Below are positions 24,504 through 36,133 of a DNA stretch of 64,000 nt, piece by piece. The notes below the pieces were generated by a model. It ran no database searches, was not told where the DNA came from, and saw nothing but the letters and a program-made list of their open reading frames with translations. Within the stretch, counting starts at the first letter, position 1, and each line of letters opens with the position of its first letter. The stretch is from Prochilodus magdalenae (Eukaryota > Chordata > Actinopteri > Characiformes > Prochilodontidae), in the NCBI GenBank assembly GCA_024036415.1, contig JAMWET010005471.1, positions 82,035 through 146,034 on the forward strand, read 5' to 3'. Made by a program: the position numbers and the translations under genes.

Positions 24504-25931
24504 GAATAAAAAGATATCTGGAATCAGTTTTCTGATGGATAAAAAAAGCAGCTGACCAAATAGATGGAAAGACGCTAAACTTGCCAAAGTGAATTACCAT
24601 AAAGTGTTTCCTGGTTTGTTGGCTAGCCTGGTGGTATGACAGATGAGTCCGGAACGAAAAGGCCATGGGTGTATATCCCACACCTAAGTAGGTATAGCTG
24701 GTTCTGCCTTTCGATATGTACAACCCCTGCCCCATCTCTGCTGGTGATGCTCTCCCGCTCCTGGGTTAGGCATAGTTGACGAATGACGAATCCCCTTATA
24801 GGACCACTGAAGTACATGTCTTTTGTGGTCTTTTTAGCCGATGCTTTGTTTTGTTCAGCAATTAGTTACAGAAATCAATGCAGGAATTATTTAAACCTGA
24901 AGTGACTCAACATCGACTCAGACATTTGCCTGGAAGGGGAGTATTTCCTTATGGCAGTTGATTAGAGAAGCTTGCATCAGTTCTGCACAACCTTGTGTCT
25001 GAAAAACAGACTTTATGTCTGCGAGTTTGTTTTCAGTGATTGGATAAACACCCTGATGACTCACCAGGCCCGGCAGTTATTAGTTGATTTGAATAACGAT
25101 GACATCATGACGTGTCCTTCCCAATTAAAGACTGCATATGGATGAAGAGCCATCATGTTAACACTTAGCAAGTTCTGGCTTATTAATACGCCAAGATAGT
25201 ACATGGCCTAATGAGATAATAACACATTTCTGGAGTGTAAATTATACTATCATTCCGTGATTCGATCCGACTGTTGATTCTTGGTATTGTATATTGAACA
25301 TAATTTAATTGAAAAAAAAATGATGACTGTTATTGTGTTATTGCCCTACATGCTTATGACACTAGAGCTGTACTTATGACATTAGACTTTGGTGTTCAGA
25401 GAGAGCATAGCCAAGGCAATATAAACAAACTCATGGCACTAAACGTCAAAGCTTTTATTTTCTGGCAGAAATCCGATTTGGAGCTGTGTGAGAGATCTGG
25501 TTACAGACGTCTGCTGGCTTGTGTTAACATGAGCCCGTGTACTTTGTTTGTCTGTTATTTCTGTTTCGGCTTTCCACTCTCGTCTTTTTTTTTTTTTTTT
25601 TGCTCACAGTGTTGTTATTGAAGCATCTCACATACCATTTTTGGGGTGCCCGTGTGGGCAGAGTGGATAACATACACACACACACATGGTAACCAATAGC
25701 AACATTTAGACGTGTTTCATTTCAGGAAATGCTTTGTCCCCATACATGTACACACGCTGTGGTAACTGTAGTAGTTATGGTCATCTGTGTCACCAGAGTC
25801 ATCACACATTTACAGACATAGTGATCATGATTTACAAGTGGCATCTTAGATGTACTGGGGCAAATGTGATTGTGTAAGTGGGCAGTGAGCACCACATCAC
25901 AACCACCTCCAATAAAAAGTTGTCTTAGTCC
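24504..25931. other. Unannotated non-coding stretch
   Basis: A T run lies at about 25584-25600 and a short CA run near 25672-25686. No gene recognised. Confidence 0.5.
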
Positions 25932-26410
25932 AGTCAAGTTTTATTTATATACCATGTTTGAAAACAGATGTTGTCACAAAGCAGCTTTACCGAGAATCCG
26001 GGTCCAATGAGCAAGCCAGGGGCCACAGCATCAAGTAAAAAAAAAACTCCCTTGAAGCAAACGGAAGAGAGATTCAATAGGGGAACCCAGACTCAAAAGG
26101 GAAACCCAGACTCAAAAGGGGAACCCAGACTCAATAGGGGAACCCAGACTCAAAAGGGAAACCCAGACTCAAAAGGGGAACCCAGACTCAATAGGGGAAC
26201 CCAGACTCAAAAGGGGAACCCAGACTCAAAAGGGGAACCCAGACTCAAAAGGGGAACCCAGACTCAATAGGGGAACCCAGACTCAAAAGGGAAACCCAGA
26301 CTCAAAAGGGGAACCCAGACTCAATAGGGGAACCCAGACTCAAAAGGGGAACCCAGACTCAAAAGGGAAATCCATCCTCCTTGGGTCAACCCTCTAAAGA
26401 CAGCAATACA
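25932..26410 (+). mobile_element. Dispersed repeat carrying an internal minisatellite
   Basis: Begins with AGTCAAGTTTTATTTATATA, continues through CACAAAGCAGCTTTACCGAG and CCAATGAGCAAGCCAGGGGC, and ends with ATCCATCCTCCTTGGGTCAA. The same order of motifs is present at 47711-47940. In the ordinary copy a single AACCAGGCTCAA-type segment occupies the place where this copy has the 19-bp array. Confidence 0.7.
26073..26370 (+). repeat. 19-bp minisatellite with 57-bp higher-order module
   Basis: About 15 copies of AGGGGAACCCAGACTCAAA. The variant TCAATAGGGG recurs at 26074, 26131, 26188, 26264 and 26321, spacings 57, 57, 76 and 57, so the array grew largely as a three-unit block. Confidence 0.95.
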
Positions 26411-26581
26411 AGCACAAAGCCATTATAAAAATGCTCAAAGTTTAGAATTATTTGCAGTGTTGACCAGTATAATTAATAGCTGTTAGAGTCTTATGAGTGT
26501 AGCATTGACTCATTGGTTACCAGTCAAACCAGTGACTACTGTAAGTAGTTTTTCCACAGTACAAAAATAAGTCTGTTACTG

Positions 26582-27074
26582 TGTCAGGAACAAACATACT
26601 TCGAAACGCATCAAGCTAAAAGTCAAGTGGTCTTTATTTGACGGTTTGACATTCAAGGTCAACAACAAACACGAAACAATCATAAACAGGTCGAAGCTGA
26701 GAGAGAGAGAGACAGTCCAGGGTCAAATACCATAGAGTCAGACTACAAGCATAAACACAGTAGGCAAACAGAGTAGCGAACAAAACCAGAAGGAGAGATC
26801 CAAAAGAGAGAGAGTCAAGAACAAACATGGGTCAATAACGGGAGTAACAATCAGCGGTTTGGCAATATTTCACAAAGTGGATGTGTGTGTGGTTTATATA
26901 GTGATGGGGAAATGAGGTGCCAGTGGGCAAGCCAGAACCCTGGAGACCTAGATCAAGGAAGTGGAGTGTGATTGGGTGTTTTGGAACTTTGACATCATCA
27001 GGAAGAGAATGCTGGGAGACAGAGTCTAGGAGATCGGAGGCGGCTGGGATACCTAGAACATGAAACCCGTGACA
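26582..27074 (-). mobile_element. LTR-like element, related to 58778-59273
   Basis: A 493-bp segment starting TGTCAGGAACAAACATAC and ending CCCGTGACA. It shares the order of motifs with 58778-59273: GAGCTAAAAGTCAA-like start, an internal TTTATT (minus-strand AATAAA), AGGAAGTGG followed by GTGTGATTGG, and GACATCATCAGGA near the end. No matching 5-bp duplication is visible at this copy. Confidence 0.6.
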
Positions 27075-27300
27075 TTGCTGCTGCTATTATTGTTGTTAGA
27101 CAAAGAAAGAAATGTCTGATTAAGTTGAGTTTAAGTTGAGTTAAAACAGGAAAGGAACAAAGTCTGTGATTAAATTACCAAGATGGCTCAACGGGATGCA
27201 GATGAGGCTTCTAAGCCATCACAGGACAGCAGGAAGCTCTATGGTATGTAAACTGGTCTGAAATGTAGGCAAGCAGCCAAGGCAGATAATGCAACAGCGT

Positions 27301-27648
27301 CAGACCGCACAGGATGGGCAGTAGTTCTGAATCAGATCGCACAGGATGGGCAGTAGTTCTGTATCAGACCACACAGGTTGGGCAGTAGTTCTGTATCAGA
27401 CCACACAGGATGGGTAGGTTTATCTGTAACAGACCACACAGGATGGGCAGTAGTTCTACATCAAACCACACAGGATGGGCAGTAGTTCTACATCAAACCA
27501 CACAGGATGGGCAGTGGTTCTGTATCAGACCACACAGGTTGGGCAGTAGTTCTGTATCAAACTACACAGGATGGGCAGTAGTTCTGTATCAGACCACACA
27601 GGATGGGCAGTTGTTCTATTTCAGACCACACAGGTTGGGCAGTGGCTC
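27301..27648. repeat. 32-bp minisatellite, 11 copies
   Basis: GGATGGGCAGTAGTTCTGTA plus TCAGACCACACA repeats. Unit starts are at 27312, 27344, 27376, 27408, 27441, 27473, 27505, 27537, 27569, 27601 and 27633, so only one unit deviates (33 bases). Confidence 0.95.
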
Positions 27649-28422
27649 AGCTCGGTGACGGTCAGTTGTGTTTGAGAAATTGGGAACACTCTATGGTGTC
27701 AACAGGGTGCAGAAGTAATTCTAGCAGGCAGGCCTGGCTATTTGGTCACATCTAAAATGGAGAGTCAGAAGGTTACATAGACATGTGGGCTTCCTGAGAA
27801 TTCAGCGCTACTTCGCTTCCAGTTGCACCCATCCATCACATGAACAAATATCATATGTGATGTTTCTTGACGTTTCTATAAATCTTAATTAAACCTTTCC
27901 TGAATCTGTAGAGTCATTCCATCCCATCTCCACCGCTGAGACACAACATCAGTCTGACTGTACGTCAGTCATAAAGCAATTTGCCCTAACAGCTACTACA
28001 AGCACAGCCATCCTCGCCCATATCCTTTCTGGATTTGTGCATAAATGTTTAAACATGCCTTTAAATTCACTCACAGAATAATATCCCTATGTTTTATATT
28101 AAAATGTTCAGAACAATCAGCTCTCTTCAGAACAAGGACACACTGGACCTAGAGCAATGTGTACAGAGCGAATGTTGCCCAGCATCTGACAGTCTGAAAC
28201 ATTTTTAGAATTGTTTCGGCCCCTTGAAATGAGTTAACCAAAGTCTTGGCTTTACCAAACTTGGTGGAATTTATAAATAAAAGATGTAACACTTTATCTT
28301 CATTGCTGCTTTCCAAAACTACTGAAGCAACTTCAGTGGCTGCAGATTTCTCAGTCACTGTTCGTTTCCAAGTCGACCAATAAAAGAGTGAAAGGTTTGC
28401 TTTGTGATGGGTAACTTAACAT
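27649..28422. other. Unannotated non-coding stretch
   Basis: No feature recognised. Confidence 0.5.
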
Positions 28423-28732
28423 AGGTCGGCATGCATATACTAATGTTGTCCCTTGCCACTATGATGAATTTTCAGACTTCGTCATTTTTCTGAGAGGTGT
28501 CTACCACCTTGGCGACTTTTTACCTTTCTTTACAACGCCCCCGCCCTCTAGAAGTTTCCTATGCATTCGAAGCCTGCATTTTGCCACTATGACGAATTTT
28601 TGGATTAATTTTTTCGGCCATTTTAACGACGGGGGCGGGTACTATCGATGTACCCTGCCCGACTTTAGTGCACCCAGGTCGGTATGCATATACTAATGTT
28701 GTCCCTTGCCACTATGACAAATTTTTTTCATT
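28423..28732 (+). repeat. Direct repeat pair 253 bp apart
   Basis: AGGTCGGCATGCATATACTA plus ATGTTGTCCCTTGCCACTAT occurs at 28423 and, with few changes, at 28676. A GATGGGTA(A/T)CTTAAC motif flanks both outer sides, suggesting a partial duplication of one dispersed unit. Confidence 0.8.
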
Positions 28733-30440
28733 TTTGATGGGTATCTTAACTGCTCTTCATAGGCTCATTACTCCAGTTGTGCATCACGAGGGATCTCGGG
28801 GATCTGGACAGAATGGAAAGAACGACAGGTATTAATAGAAACATCAAGGAACATCATATTTGATGGCTGTTGATGTGATGCATGGCTGCAACTGGAAGCT
28901 GAATGGCATATTCATCATCCTAATCTGCTAGTAGTAGATGCCATCCTTACAACCACCAGGTTCAACTGTTCAAGAAGTGCAGCAGTGCTTGTGTAGCGAC
29001 TGACGGTGTAGACAGGGTTCTACTGGTATTGGATTATTACGATACAGCCAATCACATTGTAGAACAAACCATTCATCTGGTGTATACATCCGGTGTATTC
29101 CCCCCAGGTAGATCCATTCTAAGGTACTTCCTCTCGCGTAGACTCATTCTACCTTTTCCTTTCAGCACTGCCAGTAAGTAAGACGTGTATATATAAGCCA
29201 AGCCATTTCCCCTGTAGTCCAGATGTCTATAGACCAGCTCCCAGTCCACATGACAGAGCGGACATGAGTGAAGGAGAATAGGAGTCTTGAGTTTGTCTGC
29301 TTCTCTCTTCTCCTGAAATATGGTCCATGATTTGTTCCCCTCTCTGCCTATGCTGTTGAGAGGTCACCTCCCATTTGCCATGAGGTTTTAATCGCTGCGT
29401 TAACTCCAGATCACGCAATACGCCTCCCCGGTAATAGAATTTCTCTGCTAATCTCCTCCAGCTGCACGTGGTTCTCATTCATATTGACAGGCCAGGCTGA
29501 CAGGTACCAGGCAACCCTGCAGAACCCAGTCGGAAAGCTCAGGCTTGCCTCTGGAAGACCAAGGCCGGGTGACCCCTGAGACGGTGGGATTGTTCCCATT
29601 CTTCCCATCAACTGATCACACTTCTGAGGCTGCGAAGGGTTAATCTGATTCTGTGCCTTTCAAAACATGGGTTTGTTGAGAGGGCAGGAGCGGCGTTTCT
29701 AGCAGATGTTGCACTTATTAGGTCCAAATGTTTGTTTGTGTTTTGTTATGCTGGAGGGTGGTATGACACTCCCTAGGAAACTGTCTAACTTGTTTAATTA
29801 AGCCTGTTTAGTCCAATTACAATGATACTCATATGGAGCCTTGGGTTGGGGTCACCATGCGTTCAGCTGCTCTGACACTAACCTTGGTTTCGGAGCGATT
29901 GTGGAAACAGTTGACAGCTGAGACCTCCCATTTGGACCGACATCAAAACACAGGCAAGCCATTCAGCCTGGCAGTGGGAATCCCTAGCGAAAGTCCATAG
30001 CACAGGCGCTGATTAGTTCATTCAAGAGCTTTCCAGGGAACAGACGTGATTCCTTCTCCGCTGTCATGCACTTTCCCGCATCCCTGAAGATACCAGGAAA
30101 TGGCAGCTTGTGTAGATATGGCTATCCAGAAAGGTTGGAGATAAGCAGCAGGAACTAGATGAGCATGTCGTGTAAGCTTTGGCTTCTGCTGGTGTAGATT
30201 CACCCTCCTTTTGCTTTTCTTTTGTTTTTTGTTTTTTTGTTGTGCTAAATAAAATCAGTTTTGTCCCAAGGCTATCCAGCACCTAGCAATTTATTCTAAC
30301 CATTGATCGGCCCTACCTAGCATCATTAGCACAGCATAGTCACATAACACAGGGCTTCACACTTTTTTTTTTATGAATTCACTAAAAACTCAAAACCTAA
30401 AAAGCTGATTCTCAAAAACATCTGAATGCATCATATCATT
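28733..30440. other. Unannotated non-coding stretch
   Basis: No gene or repeat boundary recognised. Confidence 0.5.
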
Positions 30441-30545
30441 AGGGCTGAAATATTAATCGCCTTTATATCAAAATGATCATTCAAAAAAGTGCAATGCTTA
30501 AATCACAAGAGCTGCGGTTTTTAATTATAGGCTATTTTATCAAAA
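30441..30545 (+). repeat. Possible hAT 5'-end fragment
   Basis: Begins TAGGGCTGAAATATTAATCG, the sort of terminus seen in fish hAT elements. No partner terminus or target duplication was found, so it is either truncated or a chance match. Confidence 0.3.
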
Positions 30546-31977
30546 CCATGTCTTATAATCAGGGGAAGCCAAACAACTATATACTCTGACATCACAACTT
30601 TAGCTAACTGAGAAAGCCTTATTGACCGAATAACAGGCCTGGACTTCCCTAAAGAGACTTGCAATTTAAACTGCAGTCGGAATAGTTCATTCTGGCATCT
30701 GAGGGGTTATAACAAATGCTGTACTGTTTAGAGTGGAACAGGAAGAATGAGAAGAAGAAGAAGAAGAAGTGGCTGGTGAATAAGAAGCTGGAACCTTCAG
30801 GAAGTAACTGCTGGTAGTATTTTTGGTAGGGAGATTTGAGATGTTAAAATATCCTACCTGGAGTATTCTTCTTCCCTCTACGTCTTCCAGCCGGAGCAAT
30901 AGCACTACCATATTCAAGCTGAAGCTCCAACAGTAAACCCAAAATGCACTCTCTACAGCCAGTGTGCAGTTTGTCCATTCTGGGCTACTGTAGAAACATG
31001 GCGACTTAACATGGCAGCCTTGGTTGGAAGGCGACCCACTCCTATGTAAATATGAAGGCTTATTCTAAATTAGCATAACTCACTGATTTGTAGATGCAGG
31101 TGATTATGCACTTATGAGAACAGAGTTTTGTTTATGCTATATTCTGTTTCTGCTAATAGAGCCTCACAAACCATTTAATATTAGCATCTTAGCATTAGCA
31201 TACCTGCCTTGTCATTTCTGTCTGTTAGCATAGGCCTGCTTTCTGGTCTTTCCTGAGCAGGACAGTATTTACTTGTAGTGACCTGAAACAGCTTGACTAT
31301 AAATGTTCGGCCTTCAGTTCAGGTCAGGAATGAGGAACTAAGCACTGCTACGATAATGCTAATTTCTGCTAGTTCCCTCTGGTAGTATATTATCGATTAG
31401 CTAGGGGCAATTCATGGGAACATTTTTGGCCCCTTCTAGATTAAACAGACACAATTTGAAGCTTGAAAGGAAGTTTCGGGTCTTTTATTTAAAGTTTACA
31501 ACGAACATAAACATTAGCATTAGCATAGGTTTTGCAGTGACTCAGGCTACAGCTCGTACTTGCAGTCTGGTACCGTATATCTAGGACATCTGGAAGGCCT
31601 GACATTTGTTGTTTCAGACAATTTGTCCCACACAAACATGGCTTCATGTTGATTCCAATGTCAGTTCCTAATTACGTTGGTAGTTAATCTATTGCATAAG
31701 GCCTTCAGTTCAGCTCCTGAGAAAAATTTGTATTTATATAAATATCCGGATACACGTGGGACGAGACAATAGCCAATAATAACATTTACGACTTGGACAA
31801 AATGCACAGCTCTGGTCTTTGAGGAAAAGTATAGATACCTCTGCTCAAATATCCCTCCAGTATAAATGAAAGAATGATCTTTAGTGGAATGAAAGCACTG
31901 GAGTACATGTCAGGTGAGGCCAGTCGTTCTCATAGTAGTAAGTTTACAGCCATTTTGCCAGTTGTGTTTGCACAAGG
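30546..31977. other. Unannotated non-coding stretch
   Basis: Contains a short AAG run at about 30747-30769 and scattered TTAGCATTAGCAT motifs near 31185-31530. No gene recognised. Confidence 0.5.
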
Positions 31978-32206
31978 AGGAACTGGTCTTCCGCACTTAA
32001 CCCATCCGTAAAGTGAAACACCCACACATATCAAGGGGCAGTGAGCACACTTGCCCGAAGCGGTGGGCAGCCCTATTCACTGTACCCGGAGAGCAGGTGC
32101 CTTGTTCAAGGGTACGTCTTGTACGTGACTGGGAACAGGGAATCGAACTGGCGACCCTCCGGGTGCAGGGATGCACTAACTTGCAGCCCACAACTGCTCC
32201 CCACAT
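31978..32206 (-). mobile_element. tRNA-derived SINE, family 2
   Basis: On the minus strand the head reads GGGGAGCAGTTGTGGGCTGC (box A region) with box-B-like AGTTCGATTCC about 40 bases on. The 3' part ends with GATGGGTTAAGTGCGG. The copy at 42230-42420 shares the GGTTCG and GATGGGTTAA elements. Confidence 0.65.
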
Positions 32207-32301
32207 GGTTTTAATATAATTAGGTATTCAGAAATATATTTTATTCCATATCAGTGCTAAATAAATAAATAAATACATCTTGGTCTATTTTGGAGCATGC
32301 A

Positions 32302-32331
32302 AATATATATATATATATTTTTTTTTTTTCC
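32302..32331. repeat. AT microsatellite followed by a T run
   Basis: An ATAT run grades into about 11 consecutive T residues. Confidence 0.9.
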
Positions 32332-32601
32332 AGTATTGCCCAATTGAAGGTCTTGTTCTGCCTTCATGTGAAATGGGTCCAGAGCAGATGTCAATGGAGT
32401 TGGCAAAAATTAGTGATTGCATTTAGCCTTCCCAAAGACCATGACGTCTGGTCATACGGGTCTACAGCTGTGGCGGAAATCCCAGTCTACAGGACATTGT
32501 GCCAGGGAAGGCATCCACCAAATCTGGCCTAACTGTGCAATGCAAGAGCAGCTGAGCATTAACATCGCCTACATCCAGAAACCTGTCCAGTCCATGCCAA
32601 A

Positions 32602-32869
32602 TCCAATCGCAGATGCAAAACTTTAATTGTCAATTTTCTCTTTTCCTTTTTCTTCTTCTCTTTTCACTTCTCTTCCTTTTTCTCGATCTCTTCTTTTTTC
32701 CTTTTTCTTCGTTTTCTTTTTCTTTATCACGTCTCTTTCTTTTCTCATCTCCTTGTTTTCTTCTCTTTATTTCTCTTCTATTTTCTTCCTCTTATTTTTC
32801 TTCTTCTCTTCTTTCATCTCTTTTCTCCTCTTCCCATCTTTACTCTTCTCCAATCACAGATGCAAAACT
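32602..32869 (+). repeat. Polypyrimidine tract bracketed by 21-bp direct repeats
   Basis: TCCAATC(G/A)CAGATGCAAAAC lies at both ends (32602 and 32849) of about 225 bases of C/T sequence. The tract resembles 34420-34702 in detail (CTCCTTGTTTTCTTCT, TTCTATTTTCTTC, TTTCATCTCTTTTCT, ATCTTTACTCTTCTCC in the same order), so the two are duplicates. Confidence 0.88.
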
Positions 32870-33059
32870 CCTGTTAGTAGTCTCTTCTTTTATAAGGAAC
32901 AAGGACATCCACCTCTGTCTTCACTCCTTACTGCTCCCTACAAGAAGCATCATGAGTTCAACCTTCAATCCTTGACTCTCCGAGAGCATCTCCGAGGGTA
33001 GACAGCAGTGCCAGTGTTAACTCCTGTTCTGCCATGTTCTCTGCCAAAAGCTAATGCAG

Positions 33060-33290
33060 TGCTTTAGCCATCGCTGTGATCCTGTCCCTTTCATTGGCTT
33101 CCTGCCCCTAAATGATCTAACCGGGAGCAGCACCTTCAACATGAGCGAGAGGAAGTTAGAATGCGCTGTCCTCTCACGCTGGACTCATTCGGCTTGACTC
33201 TACAGTGGCTCACTATCGCCTCTTCAGGTACACAGTGGTATTAGGAGAGTGAAAGGGGTGGGGATAGCTCGTTAGCATGCTAACTTCAGG
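33060..33290 (+). repeat. Old dispersed repeat, pair with 4087-4460
   Basis: Shares an ordered set of blocks with 4087-4460, including GTGGCTCACTATCGCCTCTT and TAGCTCGTTAGCATGCTAAC. L2-like LINE origin is an inference. Confidence 0.45.
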
Positions 33291-33712
33291 AAACAAAAGA
33301 CATGGACGTCTCAGATACACAAGCAAACTGTTGTTCCTTGGTTTGGTTTATTTTGAAATGCTTTGAACTACGTCTTCCCAAGCTTTCCAACTTTCTGGAA
33401 TCGTACGTTTTCCGAGCTGTGTAATTCAGATTAGTCTGGGTCTTCTGTCCTCAGATTCTGACGGTTAATCCTGAGACTGCTGGACAGGACTGAAGGTCGT
33501 TAAAGGGGTAACTGTGTATTTCTGGTGCTGTACTGATTCAGTAATGATGATACAGAACAATGTGACACATGGTTTCTGGTGATGGAGTGAAATTCGGAGC
33601 CTGTATGTGTTTTATGCAGGAGCCCTCCAGTCTGCTTGCCTTGCACTGCTCACATCCACCACCGACTGACCGGTGACTCCAGATCCTTTTCTGTCCAGCT
33701 TACAAAACACCA
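33291..33712. other. Unannotated non-coding stretch
   Basis: Nothing recognised between the dispersed repeat and the pyrimidine array. Confidence 0.5.
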
Positions 33713-34835
33713 TTCATTCCTTTCTTCATCTTCTCCATTCTGTTCCTCTCTTCCTTTTTCTCTTCTCTACTCTACTCTATTCTTCCCCTCCCTCTTCTCT
33801 TCTCTTCTCTTCTCTTCTCTATTCTTCCCCTCCCTTTTCTCTTCTCTTCTCTTTTCTTCTCTTCTCTTCTCTGCTCTATTCTTCCCCTCCCTTTTCTCTT
33901 CTCTTTTCTTCTCTTCTCCTCTCTCCTCTCCTCTATTCTTCCCCTCCCTTTTCTCTTCTCTTCTCTTTTCTTCTCTTCTCTACTCTTCTCTTCTCTTCTC
34001 TTCTCTTCTCTTCTCTTCTCTTTTCTTTTCTTACCCTGCTTTTCTCTTTTTTACTCAATTCTTCCCTTCCTTTTTCTCTTCTCTTCTCTACTCTATTCTT
34101 ACCCTCCTTTTTCTTCTCTTCTCTTCCCTTCTATTTTCTTTTCCTTCTCCTCTGATCTTCTTTTCTCTATTCTTCTCTTCTCTTCCTTTTTCTTTTCTCT
34201 TCTCTATTCCTCCCTTCCTTTTTCTCTTCTGTTCTTCTCTCTTCTCTTCTCTTCTCTTCTCTTCTCTTCTCTTCTCTTCTCTTCCTTTTTCTTCTTCTCT
34301 TTCTTTTTCTTCTTTTCTCTTCTCTTCTCTTCTCTTCTCTTCCTTTTTCTTCTTCTCTTCTCTTCTCTTCCACTTTTTCTCTGATCTTCTTTTCTCTATG
34401 CTCACTGTTCTCTCTTCTCTTCCTTTCCTTTTTCTTCTTCTCTTTTCTCTTCTCTTCTCTTCTTTTTACTTCATCCCCTACCTCTTTCCCTTTTCCCTCT
34501 TTTTCTTTTTCCTTATTACATCCCTCTTCTCTTTCTTTTCTTCTTGTTTGTGTCTTGGTCTCTCTTCTCTTCTCCTTGTTTTCTTCTTTTTATTTCTGTT
34601 CTATTTTCTTCTTTTTCCTCCTCCTATTTTTTCTTCTTCCCTTCTTTCATCTCTTTTCTGTCTTTCTCCTCATCTCTTCCAATCTTTACTCTTCTCCTCT
34701 CCTTTCATTCCCTTTCTTTTCTCATTTATTGTTTCCTTCTCCTCTTTTCCCTGTTCTTCTCTTCACATTCATTCTCCTTTTCTCCTTTCCTTTTCTTTTT
34801 TCTCCTCTCCTCTCCTCTCCTCTCCTCTCGCCTGT
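33713..34835 (+). repeat. 1.1-kb polypyrimidine (TTCTC) array
   Basis: Nearly pure C/T on the plus strand, dominated by TTCTC pentamers with blocks such as TATTCTTCCCCTCCCTTTTC recurring near 33777, 33820, 33877 and 33935. ORFs of 433 aa (Ser/Leu/Phe) on the plus strand and Lys/Glu/Arg on the minus strand reflect composition and are not genes. Confidence 0.95.
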
Positions 34836-35580
34836 ATGAACACAGGCTACAGGGCTCTCTGTGTGGGGTGCTCTCTCCTTCTCCGGGTTAGTACTGGCAG
34901 AAGGAAGGTGTTAGCTGAGAGGGGTGATGTGAGGTAAAGCAGGACCTTGCCAGTCTGTAGCTGGGCCGGGCCGGGCAGGGGTGAGCCGGGGCACAAGCAG
35001 CTCACTGCACTTGGTCAGAAGTAGAGGGAGAGCTAGGGGAATTAAGAGTGATCCTTCAGGCCAAGAAAACCAACCACAGAAGACTGACAGAGAAAGTGAT
35101 GGTACAGTTAAGAAAGAAGGCGTAGATGGAAGACGTCCAATGTTAAAACTGACTGAGGCTTAAAGGAGCAGGGTGTAAGATTTATTAGCAGAAGTAGAAT
35201 ATAATATGTTTTCATTAGTGCTGCTGCCCGTTCGCCAGCTTCTTGTTCAAGTGTTTCTTATTCCACTTTAAATGGTGCAGCGTTTACATTCTCACACTTT
35301 CACAAGACCTCCAGGTTCTTATTTACAGCTTCTCGTGGAGAATTTTCACATTCCACCTTAAATGATGCAGAATTAGAAAATGTTCCTGTATTAAAAGAGT
35401 CATTAAGATGTTTTGACGTTAAACAGCTTAGTGTACTTATGGTATGAGCATCCCAGGTAAAATAAACAGCTAGAGCTCCAGTGCTAGATAACCAAATTGT
35501 GCTGTAAGACTTTTGGGAACTCAGATTTTTGAGAAATGTAGCATCCTGAGGATGAGCAAAGGAAGCTGAAGCCTGAAGCC
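34836..35580. other. Unannotated non-coding stretch
   Basis: Includes a GC-rich patch at about 34960-34990. No gene recognised. Confidence 0.5.
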
Positions 35581-35793
35581 ATATCTTCGCTATCCAAAGT
35601 AAAACCAGTATCCCCAAAATGCCTATTTTACTAATTTGAATGTAACTTAATGAAGCCTTGACTGTTGGTCCATTCAACATGAATGCTCACCCAGTGTAAA
35701 CAGCAGCTGCTGTGTTCAAAAGATGCACAAAAGTAAAATTCCACAAAAATGGAGATTCCTATGTGGAGTTTTTCATCGGACAGCAACAATATA
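35581..35793 (+). mobile_element. MITE with TCGTCGCTGTCC termini, diverged copy 4
   Basis: Ends ATATCTTCGCTATCCAAAGT and CATCGGACAGCAACAATATA are recognisable versions of the family termini. Interior order (CCCCAAAATG, AATTTGAATG, ATTCAACATGAATG, ACAAAAATGGAGAT) follows the 8184 copy. Confidence 0.75.
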
Positions 35794-35918
35794 CAAGTAA
35801 AGTCAATTTGGGACGGGTCAAGTCGGAACAGCCTGTTCCCCTGAAGCGTATACAATTGTTTTTGTATATCTAGACATTAAAGATGGCTACTGCAGCTATT
35901 TGTGTTGTAGCGATATGA

Positions 35919-36133
35919 CATTTACATTTATGGCATTTAGCTGACGCTCTTATCCAGAGCAACTTACAAGGTTAATGATTACAGGTAGGCCAGTGTAGTG
36001 TTAGGAGTCTTGCCCAAGGACACTTATTGGTGTAGCTCAGCATAATCACCCAGACTGGGATTCGAACCCCAATCTCCAACACATAGAGGTGGCACCCTGA
36101 GTAGTGGTGTTACCCACTGAGCTACCCCAACCA
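35919..36133 (-). mobile_element. tRNA-derived SINE with intact Pol III boxes
   Basis: On the minus strand it opens with box A TAGCTCAGTGG (about 36114-36124) and has box B GGTTCGAATCC (about 36058-36068), both matching the Pol III consensus. The 3' half ends with TTGTAAGTTGCTCTGGATAA and AGCTAAATGCCATAAATGTA, a LINE-like tail. About 215 bp. Other copies are at 40712, 53192 and fragments at 19391 and 51882. Confidence 0.85.

Noticed and set aside
26073..27648. CRISPR-like arrays
   Set aside because: Repeats are contiguous with no unique spacers and no cas genes. These are minisatellites in a vertebrate genome.
30441..31020. Complete hAT element starting TAGGGCTGAAAT
   Set aside because: No matching right terminus or 8-bp duplication was found; kept only as a possible fragment.
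33636..34937. 433-aa plus-strand ORF and Lys/Glu/Arg minus-strand ORFs
   Set aside because: Translation of a TTCTC array. Composition is limited to a few residues, and stop codons are absent because C/T-only DNA cannot encode them.
35919..36133. tRNA gene on the minus strand
   Set aside because: Boxes A and B match, but no full cloverleaf is evident and a LINE-like tail follows, so it is a SINE.
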